Shown: one piece after another, positions 1-8,839 of the stretch
Position numbering within the stretch: the first letter of the stretch is position 1
Layout: each line of letters starts with the position of its first letter
Source of the DNA: Phycisphaerae bacterium
GTDB taxonomy: Bacteria > Planctomycetota > Phycisphaerae > UBA1845 > UTPLA1
Length of the DNA: 64,000 bases
Reading direction: 5' to 3'
NCBI GenBank assembly: GCA_035275405.1
Contig: DATEMU010000007.1
Coordinates: forward strand, 310,001-374,000
Translations under genes and position numbers: made by a program
The notes under the pieces: generated by a model
Seen by the model: only the letters and a program-made list of their open reading frames with translations
The model's database searches: none
Told to the model about the DNA's origin: nothing

Positions 1-1614
1 GAGGACGCGAACACGGCGCCGCGCTGGATTCGCGGGGTTTTTCAATACCAGATTTGCAACGAGTCGGGCACTTGCTTCCCGCCGCAGCATATCGAGATCG
101 CGATCCCGGTGCAGATGGAGGGAGGGCCGGCGCCGACGGCCGCGGTGATCGTGGCCCCGCCCGTTCCGATTGCGGTGACCGATCAACTGGAACCGGAGCC
201 CGTTTCCAATGGCGCCGACGCGGTACTGCCCTCGCAGAATATCCTGACTCGCGCGCAGAACTGGCTGCTCGGATTCGGCTATTTGGGTGCGCTCTTGGTA
301 GCGGTCATCGGCGGGTTCGTGCTCAATCTCATGCCGTGCGTGCTGCCGGTGATCTCGCTCAAGATTCTGTCGTTCGTCCGGCAGGCGCACGAACATCGCG
401 CGCGAGTATTCTGGCTCGGCATGACGTACTCCGCGGGCATCATGGTTTTCTTTAGCGTCATCGGCCTTCTGTTTTGGCAGACCAACAAGCAGCTTGGCTG
501 GGGCGAGCAGTTTCAGAAGCCGCAGGTAGTCATCGGACTCGCCGCGATTGTCACGGCTTTCGCATTGAGCTTGTTTGAAGTCTTTATGATTTTCCCGCCA
601 AAGATCATCAACAAGCTGGACGAAAAAGCCGAAGGCGAGGGCTTTCTGTCCGCATTTGTTACGGGTCTTCTCGCGACGTTTCTGGGCACGGCCTGCACTG
701 CGCCTTTTCTCAGTGCCGCCATCGGCGCGGCGAGCAAATTTTCGCCAACGCAGGGCGGGTTCATCTTTGTCGCGGTCGGCGTCGGCATGGCGCTGCCGTT
801 CATGGTGCTGGCCGCCAATCCCGGCTGGTTGCGCTTTGTTCCCAGGGCCGGGCCGTGGATGACCACGTTTGAATACCTGATGGGATTTCTACTCCTGGGC
901 ACGGTCATTTGGTTGCTCAATCCCCTCCGCGGCCAGATCGGCGGCGAAGGCGTCCTGCTTGCGATGATCTTCCTGTTGACCGTGGCCATGGCGGCGTGGA
1001 TCAAGGGGAAGATCGAATTCGGCGCTCCGACGGCGAAGAGAGTCAAGCTCTACGGATTGGCGCTGACGATTGTGCTATTGGGTTGGCTACTGCCGTTTCG
1101 AATTTTCCACAGCATCGATGACCTGATTGCGCAGCAGATAGAGAACAGGGAATTGATGGCCGACGGTCAACTCTATCGCCAAGCGGGCCAGAAGGGGCTC
1201 AACCTGACCCAGCGAAATCTGGATTGGTCGAAGGGCATTCCCTGGCAGCATTACAAGCGCGACCGCGCCCTGGAGGACGTGCGCAACGGCTATACGGTTT
1301 TCATCGACTATACCGCCGACTGGTGCGCGAACTGCAAGGTGATGCTCAAGACGGCGATCGAACGGCCGGACGTGATGGCGGTCATGAAGGAATTGAATGT
1401 GATCCCCTATACGGCCGACTACACGCTGCCCGTCAAGGAGATCAAGGAGGACCTGGAGCGCTTTCAGCGCGGCGGCGTGCCGGTCTTCGTCGTCTATCGC
1501 CCGAACGACGTGGACAAGCCCGAGATCCTGCCGGAGGTGATCACGCAGACGGACCTGATTGAGGCCCTCCGCCGTGCAGGCCGGAGTCGCGTGCAAGTGG
1601 CGGTCAAGCCATAA
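1..1614 (+). CDS. DsbD-like thiol:disulfide interchange protein, 5' truncated by window edge
   Basis: The reading frame is open from base 1, so the true start lies outside the window. The first residues (YQICNESGTCFPP) look like the end of the periplasmic nDsbD domain with its cysteine pair. A multi-pass membrane domain follows, containing NLMPCVLPVISLKIL, the conserved Pro-Cys segment of the DsbD/CcdA core. The last ~120 residues form a thioredoxin-like domain with the active-site motif WCANC (bases 1321-1335). DsbD proteins carry electrons from cytoplasmic thioredoxin across the membrane to periplasmic or cytochrome c maturation partners. All three classical domains are in the expected order. 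The next gene starts 58 bp downstream on the same strand, but no functional link is obvious. Confidence 0.9.
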   Translation, partial: EDANTAPRWIRGVFQYQICNESGTCFPPQHIEIAIPVQMEGGPAPTAAVIVAPPVPIAVTDQLEPEPVSNGADAVLPSQNILTRAQNWLLGFGYLGALLVAVIGGFVLNLMPCVLPVISLKILSFVRQAHEHRARVFWLGMTYSAGIMVFFSVIGLLFWQTNKQLGWGEQFQKPQVVIGLAAIVTAFALSLFEVFMIFPPKIINKLDEKAEGEGFLSAFVTGLLATFLGTACTAPFLSAAIGAASKFSPTQGGFIFVAVGVGMALPFMVLAANPGWLRFVPRAGPWMTTFEYLMGFLLLGTVIWLLNPLRGQIGGEGVLLAMIFLLTVAMAAWIKGKIEFGAPTAKRVKLYGLALTIVLLGWLLPFRIFHSIDDLIAQQIENRELMADGQLYRQAGQKGLNLTQRNLDWSKGIPWQHYKRDRALEDVRNGYTVFIDYTADWCANCKVMLKTAIERPDVMAVMKELNVIPYTADYTLPVKEIKEDLERFQRGGVPVFVVYRPNDVDKPEILPEVITQTDLIEALRRAGRSRVQVAVKP

Positions 1615-1672
1615 CACATCTTCATTTCGCCGTTTTGACTTTTTTACATTTTGGCGTTTACTTGCGCGGAGT

Positions 1673-3904
1673 ATGTCCTTCAACCGCGCCGAGATTGTCG
1701 ACAAGAACTTCGCTGCCTTTGTCAGCGGCTGGAAGGAATCGCCGGCCGAGCCGATGGGGCCGAACGACCTGCTCGCTCCGGGCGCGGCGCTGACCGGCCG
1801 CGATCTGGTCGAACTCTTTGAATCGCAGATGGCCGCGCGGCATTTGGACTTGATTGCGCGGGAGCTGCGCGCTCGAAACGCCGCCTTCTACACGATCGGT
1901 TCGGCGGGTCACGAGGGGAATGCCCTGGTCGCGCGGCTGACGCGGCACACCGACCCGGCGTTCCTGCACTACCGCAGCGGCGCGTTCATGGTCGAGCGGG
2001 CCCGGAAGGTGCCCGAGATCGACATGATCTATGACACCGTGCTGTCGCAGGCGGCCAGCGCCGAGGACCCCATCGCCGGCGGCCGGCACAAGGTCTGGGG
2101 CAGCGTGCCGCTGTGGGTGCTTCCGCAGACGAGCACCATCGCCAGCCAGATTCCGAAGGCGGTCGGCACGGCGGTCGCGATACACCGCGCGCGGCACCTG
2201 GGCGTGACGCTGCCGATACCGGACGACAGCATCGTGGTGTGCAGTTTCGGCGATGCGAGCACGAACCACTCCACGGCCTTGGGGGCGTTCAATGCGGCGG
2301 CCTGGGCGGCGTTTCAAAAGCTGCCCTGTCCGGTCCTGCTGGTCTGCGAAGACAACGGGATCGGCATTTCCGTCCGCTCGCCGACGGGCTGGGTGGAGGC
2401 GAATTTCTCGAAGCGACCTGGGCTGACGTATTTTCAGGCGAACGGGCTCGATCTGGTCGAGGGTCACGCCGTCGTCGCGAAGGCCGTCGAGTATTGCCGC
2501 GCTTATCGCGCGCCGGTCTTCCTGCACCTGAAGGTCGTGCGGATGCTGGGCCATGCGGGGACGGATTTTGAACCGGCCTATCACACGCTTGAAGAGATCG
2601 CCGCCGCCGAGGCGCTTGATCCGCTGCTTCAATCGGCCAAGCTGGTCCTGCATGCCGGTCTGATGCGGCCGAATGACATCCTCGACCAGTACGAAAAGCT
2701 GCGGGCGCGGGTCAAGGCGGCGGCCGATAAGGTCGTCACGCGACCACGGCTGTCGAGCGCCGAGGAGATCATGGCGCCGCTCGCGCCGTATCACGCGGAC
2801 GAGGTGAAACGCGAGGCGGCGCGAACGGTGGAACATGCCCGGCGCGTCGAGTGTTTCGGCGGCGAGGACAAATTGCCGGAGAAGCTGGAGCCGCGGCACC
2901 TGGCTGTGCAGATCAACGCGGCGCTCTTTGACCTCATGCTCAAGTATCCGGAGATGGTCGTCTTCGGCGAGGATGTGGGCTACAAGGGCGGCGTTTATTA
3001 CGTCACGGCGGGGCTGTTCAAAAAGTTCAAGGCGGCGCGGTGTTTCAACACACTGCTCGACGAGCAGACGATCTTCGGGCTGGCCCAGGGTTTTGCCAAC
3101 ATGGGGCTGCTGCCGTTTCCGGAGATTCAGTACCTGGCGTACTTTCACAACGCCTGCGATCAGATTCGCGGTGAGGCGTGTTCGCTGCAATTCTTCTCGA
3201 ATAACCAGTACCGCAACCCGATGGTCGTGCGGATTGCGTCGCTCTCTTATCAAAAAGGCTTCGGCGGGCACTTTCACAACGACAACAGCATCGCGGCGCT
3301 GCGCGATATTCCGGGACTGATCCTCGCCTGCCCATCACGCGGAGATGATGCGGCGATGATGATCCGCACTTGCGCTGCACTGGCGAAAATCGACGGCCGA
3401 GTGGTCGCGTTTCTGGAACCGATCGCCCTGTACATGACCAAGGACTTGTATGCCGACGGCGACGGTCAATGGCAATTTCCCTATCCTTCGCCCGACCAGT
3501 CCATCGCGCTCGGAGAGGGCCGCGTCTATCACGAGGACGCCCGCGATCTGGCGATTATCACGTTCGGCAACGGCGTATTGATGTCGCTGCGGGCCGCGAA
3601 AACATTGCGCGAAAAGCACAATATGGCCGCCCGCGTGGTTGATCTGAGATGGCTGAGCCCACTGAATGCGGACCTCATTACGAAACATGCGCGCGAGTGC
3701 GGCAAGGTGCTGGTCGTCGACGAAGGCCGCCGCTCCGGCGGCGTGGGCGAAGGCATTGTGACGATCATCGTTGAGCGATGCGGGGGCGATGTTCAAATCG
3801 CCCGCGTCGTCGGCGAGGATACGTACATCCCCCTCGGCCCCGCGGCGAATCTGGTCCTGCCGCAGGATGCGGACATTGTCGAAGCGGCTCGCGGGCTTGC
3901 GTAG
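1673..3904 (+). CDS. 2-oxoacid dehydrogenase E1, fused alpha and beta subunits (branched-chain type)
   Basis: The 743-residue protein joins both halves of a thiamine-diphosphate-dependent E1. The N-terminal half (to about residue 390) is alpha-like: it has CSFGDAST near residue 190 and a downstream EDNGIGIS, the GDx...N signature for Mg-ThDP. The C-terminal half is beta-like, with NAALFDLMLKYPEMVVFGEDVG and a transketolase-type C-terminal domain (VVDLRWLSPLN). Such enzymes decarboxylate branched-chain 2-oxoacids or pyruvate and acylate the lipoyl domain of E2. No E2 or E3 gene is in the window. The frame extends upstream to 1559, inside the previous gene, but ATG 1673 follows GCGGA and begins the conserved sequence, so I chose it. 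Substrate is not assignable from sequence. Confidence 0.88.
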   Translation: MSFNRAEIVDKNFAAFVSGWKESPAEPMGPNDLLAPGAALTGRDLVELFESQMAARHLDLIARELRARNAAFYTIGSAGHEGNALVARLTRHTDPAFLHYRSGAFMVERARKVPEIDMIYDTVLSQAASAEDPIAGGRHKVWGSVPLWVLPQTSTIASQIPKAVGTAVAIHRARHLGVTLPIPDDSIVVCSFGDASTNHSTALGAFNAAAWAAFQKLPCPVLLVCEDNGIGISVRSPTGWVEANFSKRPGLTYFQANGLDLVEGHAVVAKAVEYCRAYRAPVFLHLKVVRMLGHAGTDFEPAYHTLEEIAAAEALDPLLQSAKLVLHAGLMRPNDILDQYEKLRARVKAAADKVVTRPRLSSAEEIMAPLAPYHADEVKREAARTVEHARRVECFGGEDKLPEKLEPRHLAVQINAALFDLMLKYPEMVVFGEDVGYKGGVYYVTAGLFKKFKAARCFNTLLDEQTIFGLAQGFANMGLLPFPEIQYLAYFHNACDQIRGEACSLQFFSNNQYRNPMVVRIASLSYQKGFGGHFHNDNSIAALRDIPGLILACPSRGDDAAMMIRTCAALAKIDGRVVAFLEPIALYMTKDLYADGDGQWQFPYPSPDQSIALGEGRVYHEDARDLAIITFGNGVLMSLRAAKTLREKHNMAARVVDLRWLSPLNADLITKHARECGKVLVVDEGRRSGGVGEGIVTIIVERCGGDVQIARVVGEDTYIPLGPAANLVLPQDADIVEAARGLA

Positions 3905-3985
3905 AGAACTCGAGAATCCGCCCCCTCCCCGATTCGAGCGTCCCAACGAAATCAGCGGCTACGATGACGTATTGAAGTCTGCCTA

Positions 3986-4321
3986 CTAAAAAGGTTTGTC
4001 CGGATCTTCCGGCCCATCTGCCGCCTCGTCCTCATCATCCTCGTCATACTTCCACGCGTCGCCCTCTTCCACCTCGTCGATCTCCCGCTCCATGTGGCGG
4101 AACATCTTTTCCTGCAGCGGTTGCAAGCGCTTGTAGATCGCCAGTGTGGCTTCGTACGCCGCGATCATGCGGTCGACCTTCTGGCCGAGTTCGGCGGAGC
4201 GGAGGAGCTGCCACTTGGCGAGGCACTCGGGCTCCTTGATCGTGCTGAAGGGATCGCACTTGAAGGTGAGCTGACCGTTGGGGCCGCGTTCGAAGAATTC
4301 GCATTCGCTGCACTGAAGCAT
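3986..4321 (-). CDS. Small acidic protein with N-terminal cysteine cluster
   Basis: This 111-residue protein begins MLQCSECEFFERG and has a further cysteine pair (FKCDPF, EPECLAKW), which suggests a small metal-binding head. The middle is helical (LGQKVDRMIAAYEATLAIYKRL) and the tail is very acidic (DEDDEDEAADGPEDPD). I do not recognise a named family. It has no signal peptide or membrane segment and is probably cytoplasmic. It stands alone between the E1 gene and a convergent region, on the opposite strand to E1. The codon-level conservation of the Cys motif and regular coding look support a real gene. Confidence 0.6.
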   Translation of the reverse strand: MLQCSECEFFERGPNGQLTFKCDPFSTIKEPECLAKWQLLRSAELGQKVDRMIAAYEATLAIYKRLQPLQEKMFRHMEREIDEVEEGDAWKYDEDDEDEAADGPEDPDKPF

Positions 4322-4458
4322 GGGCCGCCCTCCGGAGGACTACGGCGGAATGATAGGGGAAGAGCCGCCACGCGTCCAGACCACGGAGGGCCGGAATGAC
4401 AAGGGCCCCTGGAAACCGTGGGCGATCATTGAGTGCCACTATCGTGGCACCAAGTCGC

Positions 4459-4797
4459 CTACCAGAAATAATCGCCGACGGTCGGCGCGCGGCGCTCGAA
4501 ATCCTCCACGTCCCGCTTCCACCACTTTTTCAGCGTCTCGTCGGCCTCGCGGACGCGGCGGACGCCGTCGCGTTCCCGGTCGGCAACGTCCGTCGCGGTC
4601 TGATGGAGGTGTTCGCGCCGCATGGCGATTCGTCGCTGCGAATAGGGGTCGTTGCAGCCTCCGAAAAGAAGGGCCGCCAGAATCGAGAGGGACGCGGGCC
4701 ACAACGCTGCCCGTCCAGGCGTGAAGACGGGCATCCGGCTCGGACGGCGGCTTGGTTTAATGACCGTGGCCCCTTCCCCGGGCTTTTTGGCTGACAT
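4459..4797 (-). CDS. Small putative lipoprotein
   Basis: The 112-residue protein contains a hydrophobic stretch ending in a lipobox-like LFGGC, followed by a charged helical segment (RRIAMRREHLHQTATDVADRERDGVRRVREADETL). ATG 4797 gives a 50-residue stretch before the cysteine. A second in-frame ATG at 4734 (MPVFTPGRAALWPAS) would give a more typical lipoprotein signal, and I cannot decide between them. If lipidated, it would sit on a membrane facing the periplasm. No family recognised. It is divergent from parB, with about 370 bp between. Confidence 0.45.
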   Translation of the reverse strand: MSAKKPGEGATVIKPSRRPSRMPVFTPGRAALWPASLSILAALLFGGCNDPYSQRRIAMRREHLHQTATDVADRERDGVRRVREADETLKKWWKRDVEDFERRAPTVGDYFW

Positions 4798-5021
4798 CGT
4801 GCAGATCTCGCTCAACGGGATATTCCTCCACAGCTTGTACCAGCCGTCTGCCAGGCGGTTCCGGTTGAGGCGATAGTCACTCCCCAAGTAGCGAGATTGG
4901 CCGCAGCAATTACCAACGGCCATTGATGGCAGAGCGTCACTAAGGGGATATCGACGTATAACTTTCCATCAACGGAGGCCGGAAAACAGATAAAAAGAGT
5001 CTGATTATAATATACATGTAT

Positions 5022-5037
5022 TGTTCCACGTGGAACG
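5022..5037. promoter_or_regulatory. parS site 1
   Basis: TGTTCCACGTGGAACG matches the near-universal chromosomal parS palindrome (core GTTNCACGTGNAAC) with only the last base off symmetry. It lies 134 bp before the parB start codon. Confidence 0.85.
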
Positions 5038-5064
5038 CGATCTCCTACTGAACTGAATTGAGCA

Positions 5065-5080
5065 TGTTCCACGTGGAACA
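5065..5080. promoter_or_regulatory. parS site 2
   Basis: TGTTCCACGTGGAACA is a perfect 16-bp palindrome of the parS type, 43 bp from site 1 (start to start) and about 90 bp before parB. Two sites so close suggest a ParB loading point and possibly autoregulation of parB. Confidence 0.9.
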
Positions 5081-5170
5081 GTTGCTTGCTTGATCGCTGA
5101 TTTAGCTAGCGGTAATATGCATTGCATCAGGAGTCCCAGACCGCGTCACTTTCTGCCAAGGATGGTCATA

Positions 5171-6097
5171 ATGTCCAAAGAGATCAAACGATTAGGGAGA
5201 GGACTGGCTTCGCTTGTTGCGCCAATGGAGCAGCAACCAACCCAGGAAGCACGGACGATTACTCCGCCGATCGCGCCTATCGATCAACAGCAACATCACC
5301 GCCTGGCGTCCTTGCGAGTTGATCAGATCCGACCGAACCCCATGCAACCTCGTCGTTCGTTCGACGATGGAGCCTTGGCCTCGCTGGCGGCCTCAATAAA
5401 GTCTCGCGGCGCGCTCCAGCCTGTGGTAGTTCGACCTGCGGAAGGTGGGTACGAGTTGGTTGCTGGGGAGCGGCGCCTTCGGGCAGCGGCAATCGCTGGG
5501 CTGGAGACTATTCCGGCCATCGTCCGCGGTGTTCGCGATGAGGACCTACTGGAACTGGCATTGATTGAGAACATCCACCGCGCTGACCTTAATGCAGTGG
5601 ATCGCGCCAAGGCCTACCGAACCATGCAGGATCGTTACGGTCTGTCGCACGAGGCCATCGGCGAGCGCATGGGTGAGGATCGGGCGACAGTTTCTAACTA
5701 TATACGAATACTAGAGTTAGGAGAAGACATCTTGACCTTGGTGGCCTCCGGTGATCTCGGAATAGGCCACGCCAAGGCATTGCTTGGATCAAAAGACCCT
5801 AATATCCGCAGACGGCTCGCTCAACAATGCTGTCGCGAGGGCTGGTCCGTCCGGCAGGTGGAGACGGCGATCAGCGGCAAGCGCAGCAGTGGCGCGAAAC
5901 CGCCCGCCGTCTCAAGTAGTGACGCTCGGCCGACGGTGCGGGATATGGAGGAACGACTTACTAAGGTGTTAGCACGGCGCGTTACCATCAAGGAGGGCCG
6001 GAAACGGCACACCGGCCGTCTGACGTTAGAATACTACGGCTTGGAAGACTTCGATCGGCTGGTGGCGTTGTTGGGCGTTTCGCAGGAATCCGCCTGA
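5171..6097 (+). CDS. parB: ParB/Spo0J-type chromosome partition protein
   Basis: The 308-residue protein has the N-terminal peptide KRLGRGLASLV typical of ParB (ParA-interacting tail). It then has a ParB/CTPase domain with GERRLRA (residues 99-105) and ENIHR (133-137), an HTH domain (SHEAIGERMGEDRATVSNYIRIL) and a C-terminal dimerisation region. ParB binds parS, loads as a CTP-dependent sliding clamp and organises the origin region. An upstream in-frame ATG at 5090 exists, but MSKEIKRLGRGL at 5171 is the family start. The two parS palindromes directly upstream confirm the assignment. Unusually, no parA lies next to it: upstream is a divergent lipoprotein gene and downstream a HEAT-like protein. 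Confidence 0.93.
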   Translation: MSKEIKRLGRGLASLVAPMEQQPTQEARTITPPIAPIDQQQHHRLASLRVDQIRPNPMQPRRSFDDGALASLAASIKSRGALQPVVVRPAEGGYELVAGERRLRAAAIAGLETIPAIVRGVRDEDLLELALIENIHRADLNAVDRAKAYRTMQDRYGLSHEAIGERMGEDRATVSNYIRILELGEDILTLVASGDLGIGHAKALLGSKDPNIRRRLAQQCCREGWSVRQVETAISGKRSSGAKPPAVSSSDARPTVRDMEERLTKVLARRVTIKEGRKRHTGRLTLEYYGLEDFDRLVALLGVSQESA

Positions 6098-6138
6098 CGA
6101 CGGGCAGGGGGTGACAAGCCCTCACGGAGAAATTCGCC

Positions 6139-6921
6139 TTGGTCAATTCAGGTTCGAAGGATCCGGGCCAGGCGAGCGGCCGGCCAGGGGGAATTTGGGG
6201 ACACCTTTTAGTTTCTGCGTCGGCGTGCCTGCTTACGGTTTCGATCGCGGGGTCCGGCGTCTTTCTTATTTACAAGGCGTATCAGCGCTATGAAACGAAG
6301 AGCAAGGTCCGCGCGTTCATTGAGTCGCTCGAAAACCGCACGCCGGAAGAACTCGAAGACCGTTGCACGCAGTTGAAGGAGCGGCCGAAGCTCGCGGAGT
6401 ACGTTTTGCCGGAACTTCGTCGAACCCTGGCCAGCGCGACCTCCGAACGGCAACTGTGCGCGGCGATCGAAGTGTCGCGCGCGTTCCTGGACAATCCGCG
6501 GATCAGCCGGGCGCTGTTTGAATTGCGGCGCGACGGCCGGGAAAGCGTGGCCGGCGATGCCGTGCGCGCTTTGGCCGGTCTTCAGCCGCCGGAACATGCC
6601 GCGGACGTTCTTGGAAAATGTCTTGAAGGCGCGGAGTCTGGTCAGGTCGTGGAAGCCGTTATCGATCAAGTGTGTGCTGGGCTGTTCTTACTGGGTGAGC
6701 CGGGGCTCCAGCGCATGCGCGAACGGCTGGCGAGTCTACCGCCCGAACGGCGCGTCTGGCTGGTGGGTTACGTCAATACCGTCGGCGGACCTTATCGAGT
6801 AAATTGGTTGGAGTTGCTGCAGCAAGACCCCAATGCGACGGTTCGCGCGCGGGCGACCGCCGCGCTGTCGAAGAGCGAATCCGGCGGATCGTTGAAGGCG
6901 ATGGCGGCTGGGCGTGAATGA
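6139..6921 (+). CDS. Membrane-anchored helical-repeat (HEAT-like) protein
   Basis: This 260-residue protein has one membrane helix near residues 25-47 (LVSASACLLTVSIAGSGVFL). It is followed by a charged helix and repeated alpha-helical pairs rich in Leu, Ala and Arg (VAGDAVRALAGLQPPEHAADVLGKCL, TVRARATAALSKSES), the look of HEAT or PBS-lyase repeats. The start is TTG at 6139, supported by ACGGAGA upstream; no better ATG precedes the membrane helix. Function unknown: such domains usually mediate protein contacts. It follows parB by 41 bp and may share its transcript. Confidence 0.6.
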   Translation: MVNSGSKDPGQASGRPGGIWGHLLVSASACLLTVSIAGSGVFLIYKAYQRYETKSKVRAFIESLENRTPEELEDRCTQLKERPKLAEYVLPELRRTLASATSERQLCAAIEVSRAFLDNPRISRALFELRRDGRESVAGDAVRALAGLQPPEHAADVLGKCLEGAESGQVVEAVIDQVCAGLFLLGEPGLQRMRERLASLPPERRVWLVGYVNTVGGPYRVNWLELLQQDPNATVRARATAALSKSESGGSLKAMAAGRE

Positions 6922-6979
6922 TTCGCAGCATTGACCATCGCGAAATATGAGCAGAATAGGTTAACGGCCGGGGTTTCTT

Positions 6980-7717
6980 GTGGATGGATTCTTCGTAACT
7001 TTTCTCGGCAAGTGGTCCTATCTCGGCCTCTTTCTCATTCTGATCGCCGCCGGTCTGGGCATCCCGCTTCCCGAGGATATCCCGCTCATTGCCTCCGGCT
7101 GGCTCGTTTACAAGGGCAAGGCTGATCTGTGGCTGATGATCCTGACCGGCCTGGTGGGCGTGATGGTCGGGGACTCGCTGCTTTTTTCGATGGGGCGTCG
7201 ATACGGCGATCACATCGTCGAGCATCGCTGGTTGCGGCGGATCGCCAAGCCGTGGCTGATTGAGAAGGCGCGGCGGCTCTTTGTGAATCACGGCGCCAAG
7301 GTGATTTTCGCGGCGCGGTTCATGCCGGGAATTCGCGCGGTCTTGTTCCTGATCGCGGGAGTGTTTCGCGTACCGTATTGGAAGTTTGCGCTGATGGACG
7401 GCACGGCGGCGCTGATTTCCGTCCCCGTGTGGGTGTGGGTGGGCGCGAAGTTCAGCAAGCACCTGGAGGAGATTTTCCTGGCGACGCGCTTCGGGACGGC
7501 CGGCGTCGTGGGACTGCTGGTATTGGCGATGGTGGTATGGGGAATCTACGAGTGGCGGCACAACCTGAGCAAGAAGGGTCATGAGGCCGAGGCCGACCTG
7601 ACACCCGAGGCGCTCTCGGGATTGATCCACTCCGCGCCGCTGCGTCCTGAAGGGCCTGCGGCGGGACCGGCGCCGGAGGCGGCCGAGCGCCCGAAAACGA
7701 CGCACATCGTTAGCTGA
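6980..7717 (+). CDS. DedA-family membrane protein
   Basis: The 245-residue protein has the DedA hallmarks: GIPLPEDIPL near the N-terminus, then several membrane helices and FAARFMPGIRAVLFLIAG, the conserved Arg/Pro-Gly motif. DedA proteins are thought to be flippases or transporters for undecaprenyl phosphate or phospholipids that need the proton-motive force. The start is GTG 6980, directly before the first membrane helix. The last ~50 residues are a soluble tail rich in Pro and Ala. The next gene, a GbsR-type regulator, lies about 100 bp downstream behind its own promoter. Confidence 0.88.
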   Translation: MDGFFVTFLGKWSYLGLFLILIAAGLGIPLPEDIPLIASGWLVYKGKADLWLMILTGLVGVMVGDSLLFSMGRRYGDHIVEHRWLRRIAKPWLIEKARRLFVNHGAKVIFAARFMPGIRAVLFLIAGVFRVPYWKFALMDGTAALISVPVWVWVGAKFSKHLEEIFLATRFGTAGVVGLLVLAMVVWGIYEWRHNLSKKGHEAEADLTPEALSGLIHSAPLRPEGPAAGPAPEAAERPKTTHIVS

Positions 7718-7774
7718 TCGCCGAGCCGGAACGCGGCGCCGGCTTGCATTTCATCACTTCCGATGATATATTAT

Positions 7775-7792
7775 TTTCAGAGATAATTGAAA
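7775..7792. promoter_or_regulatory. Inverted repeat upstream of the GbsR-type gene (candidate operator)
   Basis: TTTCA ... TGAAA with an 8-bp centre sits in an AT-rich stretch (7763-7800) just ahead of the GGAGG ribosome site. The location fits autoregulation by the downstream MarR/GbsR protein. The repeat is short, so this is tentative. Confidence 0.4.
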
Positions 7793-7813
7793 CTTCGATA
7801 GGAGGTGCGCCCC

Positions 7814-8395
7814 ATGGCCGCCCGGACCCTGGAACGACCGGCTGCCCCCACCCCGCTGCGGAAGCTGGAGGAGTCGCAGGCCCTGTTCATCCGCCGCTGG
7901 GGCGAGATGTCCAGCTACTGGGGGATCAACCGCACGATGGCGGAGATCCATGCCCTGATGTACGTCTCAACCGAGCCGGTCTGTACGGACGACGTCATGG
8001 CGCTGTTGCAGGTCTCGCGGGGCAACGCGTCGATGAACCTGCGTTCGCTGGTGGATTGGGGGCTGATCCAGCGCATCCACATCCGCGGCGATCGAAAGGA
8101 GTATTTCACGGCGCTGACGGACGTGTGGCAGATGTTCGAGACGATCATTCGGCAGCGCAAGCGCCGCGAAGTGGAGCCGATCGTCGAGACAATCCGCCGC
8201 TGCCGGGAACTTGCGGCGAAGGAGTTTTCGGCGACGAAGGGCGCGAAGTCGCCGCAAGCCCGGGCGTACATTGAACGGCTGGATGCGATGAATGACTTTC
8301 TGCTCGTGATCGCGCGGACGGTGGACTTGCTGCTCAAGGTCGGACCGCGGGGCATGGACCGGATCAGTGGATTGATGATGAAGATCGCGGGGTAA
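7814..8395 (+). CDS. GbsR/MarR-family transcriptional regulator
   Basis: The 193-residue protein carries a winged-helix domain: EIHALMYVSTEPVCTDDVMALLQVSRGNASMNLRSLVDWGLIQRI, then the wing RGDRKEYFTAL. This arrangement is typical of GbsR-type members of the MarR superfamily, which bind DNA as dimers. ATG 7814 follows GGAGG at 7801-7805 with 8-bp spacing; the in-frame GTG at 7805 overlaps that site and is rejected. The C-terminal third is helical and may dimerise. The effector is unknown. The palindrome at 7775-7792 is the obvious target. Confidence 0.82.
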   Translation: MAARTLERPAAPTPLRKLEESQALFIRRWGEMSSYWGINRTMAEIHALMYVSTEPVCTDDVMALLQVSRGNASMNLRSLVDWGLIQRIHIRGDRKEYFTALTDVWQMFETIIRQRKRREVEPIVETIRRCRELAAKEFSATKGAKSPQARAYIERLDAMNDFLLVIARTVDLLLKVGPRGMDRISGLMMKIAG

Positions 8396-8403
8396 TTGGG
8401 CTA

Positions 8404-8616
8404 ATGAACTGGGTCCAGAGCTTTTTTCTATTCGGAATAGGACCCGCTTTCACGATTCTCGCCGTGGCGGTCGTATTACTATTGGTTGCGGTTTTGCAGG
8501 ATCGAAACGCGCGACGTGATCCCGGGACCTGCCGCAAGTGCGGATACAATCTCACCGGCAATGTCAGCGCTCGATGTCCGGAGTGCGGACTTCCTGTCAC
8601 CGAGGCGTATCAGTGA
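8404..8616 (+). CDS. Small membrane protein with C-terminal zinc ribbon
   Basis: The 70-residue protein has one N-terminal membrane helix (FGIGPAFTILAVAVVLLLVAVL) and a C-terminal CxxC-GYNLTG ... CPECG zinc ribbon. The same ribbon occurs in four other membrane proteins of this window (at 14247, 14687, 46959 and 61903), so this is a local expansion of one family. The role is unknown. It starts 8 bp after the GbsR-type gene and is probably co-transcribed with it. Confidence 0.65.
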   Translation: MNWVQSFFLFGIGPAFTILAVAVVLLLVAVLQDRNARRDPGTCRKCGYNLTGNVSARCPECGLPVTEAYQ

Positions 8617-8629
8617 CTCACCTCCGGAA

Positions 8630-8824
8630 TCAGGCGGGGGCCTCTTCCTCTTTTTCCTCTTCCGCGCCGGATTCGCTGACGATCTGGGCTTTGACGTCGC
8701 CGCCGAGGCCCAGGCGGAGCTTCAGGTGCTTACCGGTTTGCGAACAGGTCATGTGGATCGTCGTCTCCGGCATGTCGAGGACGTGCGATTTTTTGCAGGC
8801 GGGGCAATCGAATCGTACTTGCAT
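8630..8824 (-). CDS. Small zinc-finger-like protein
   Basis: This 64-residue protein begins MQVRFDCPACKKSHVLDMPE and has a later cysteine (HMTCSQTGKHLKL), which together could form a zinc knuckle. The tail is strongly acidic (EEEKEEEAPA). The frame continues upstream to 8956, but that part is repeat DNA, and ATG 8824 is preceded by AAGGAAGA. Function unknown; probably cytoplasmic. Confidence 0.6.
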   Translation of the reverse strand: MQVRFDCPACKKSHVLDMPETTIHMTCSQTGKHLKLRLGLGGDVKAQIVSESGAEEEKEEEAPA

Positions 8825-8839
8825 GATGTCTTCCTTGTT

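Larger units (their letters stand above)
4798..5170. other. AT-rich intergenic region upstream of parB
   Basis: This 373-bp gap separates the divergent lipoprotein and parB genes. It is clearly AT-richer than its surroundings (for example 4990-5020) and holds two parS-like palindromes. I looked for DnaA-box-like sequences and a parA gene and saw neither. Confidence 0.6.

Noticed and set aside
1559..1672. Upstream extension of the E1 gene
   Set aside because: The extra 38 residues overlap the DsbD-like gene and have no family similarity; ATG 1673 has a ribosome site.
5090..5170. Upstream extension of parB
   Set aside because: It would add 27 residues without ParB features; the family start is ATG 5171.
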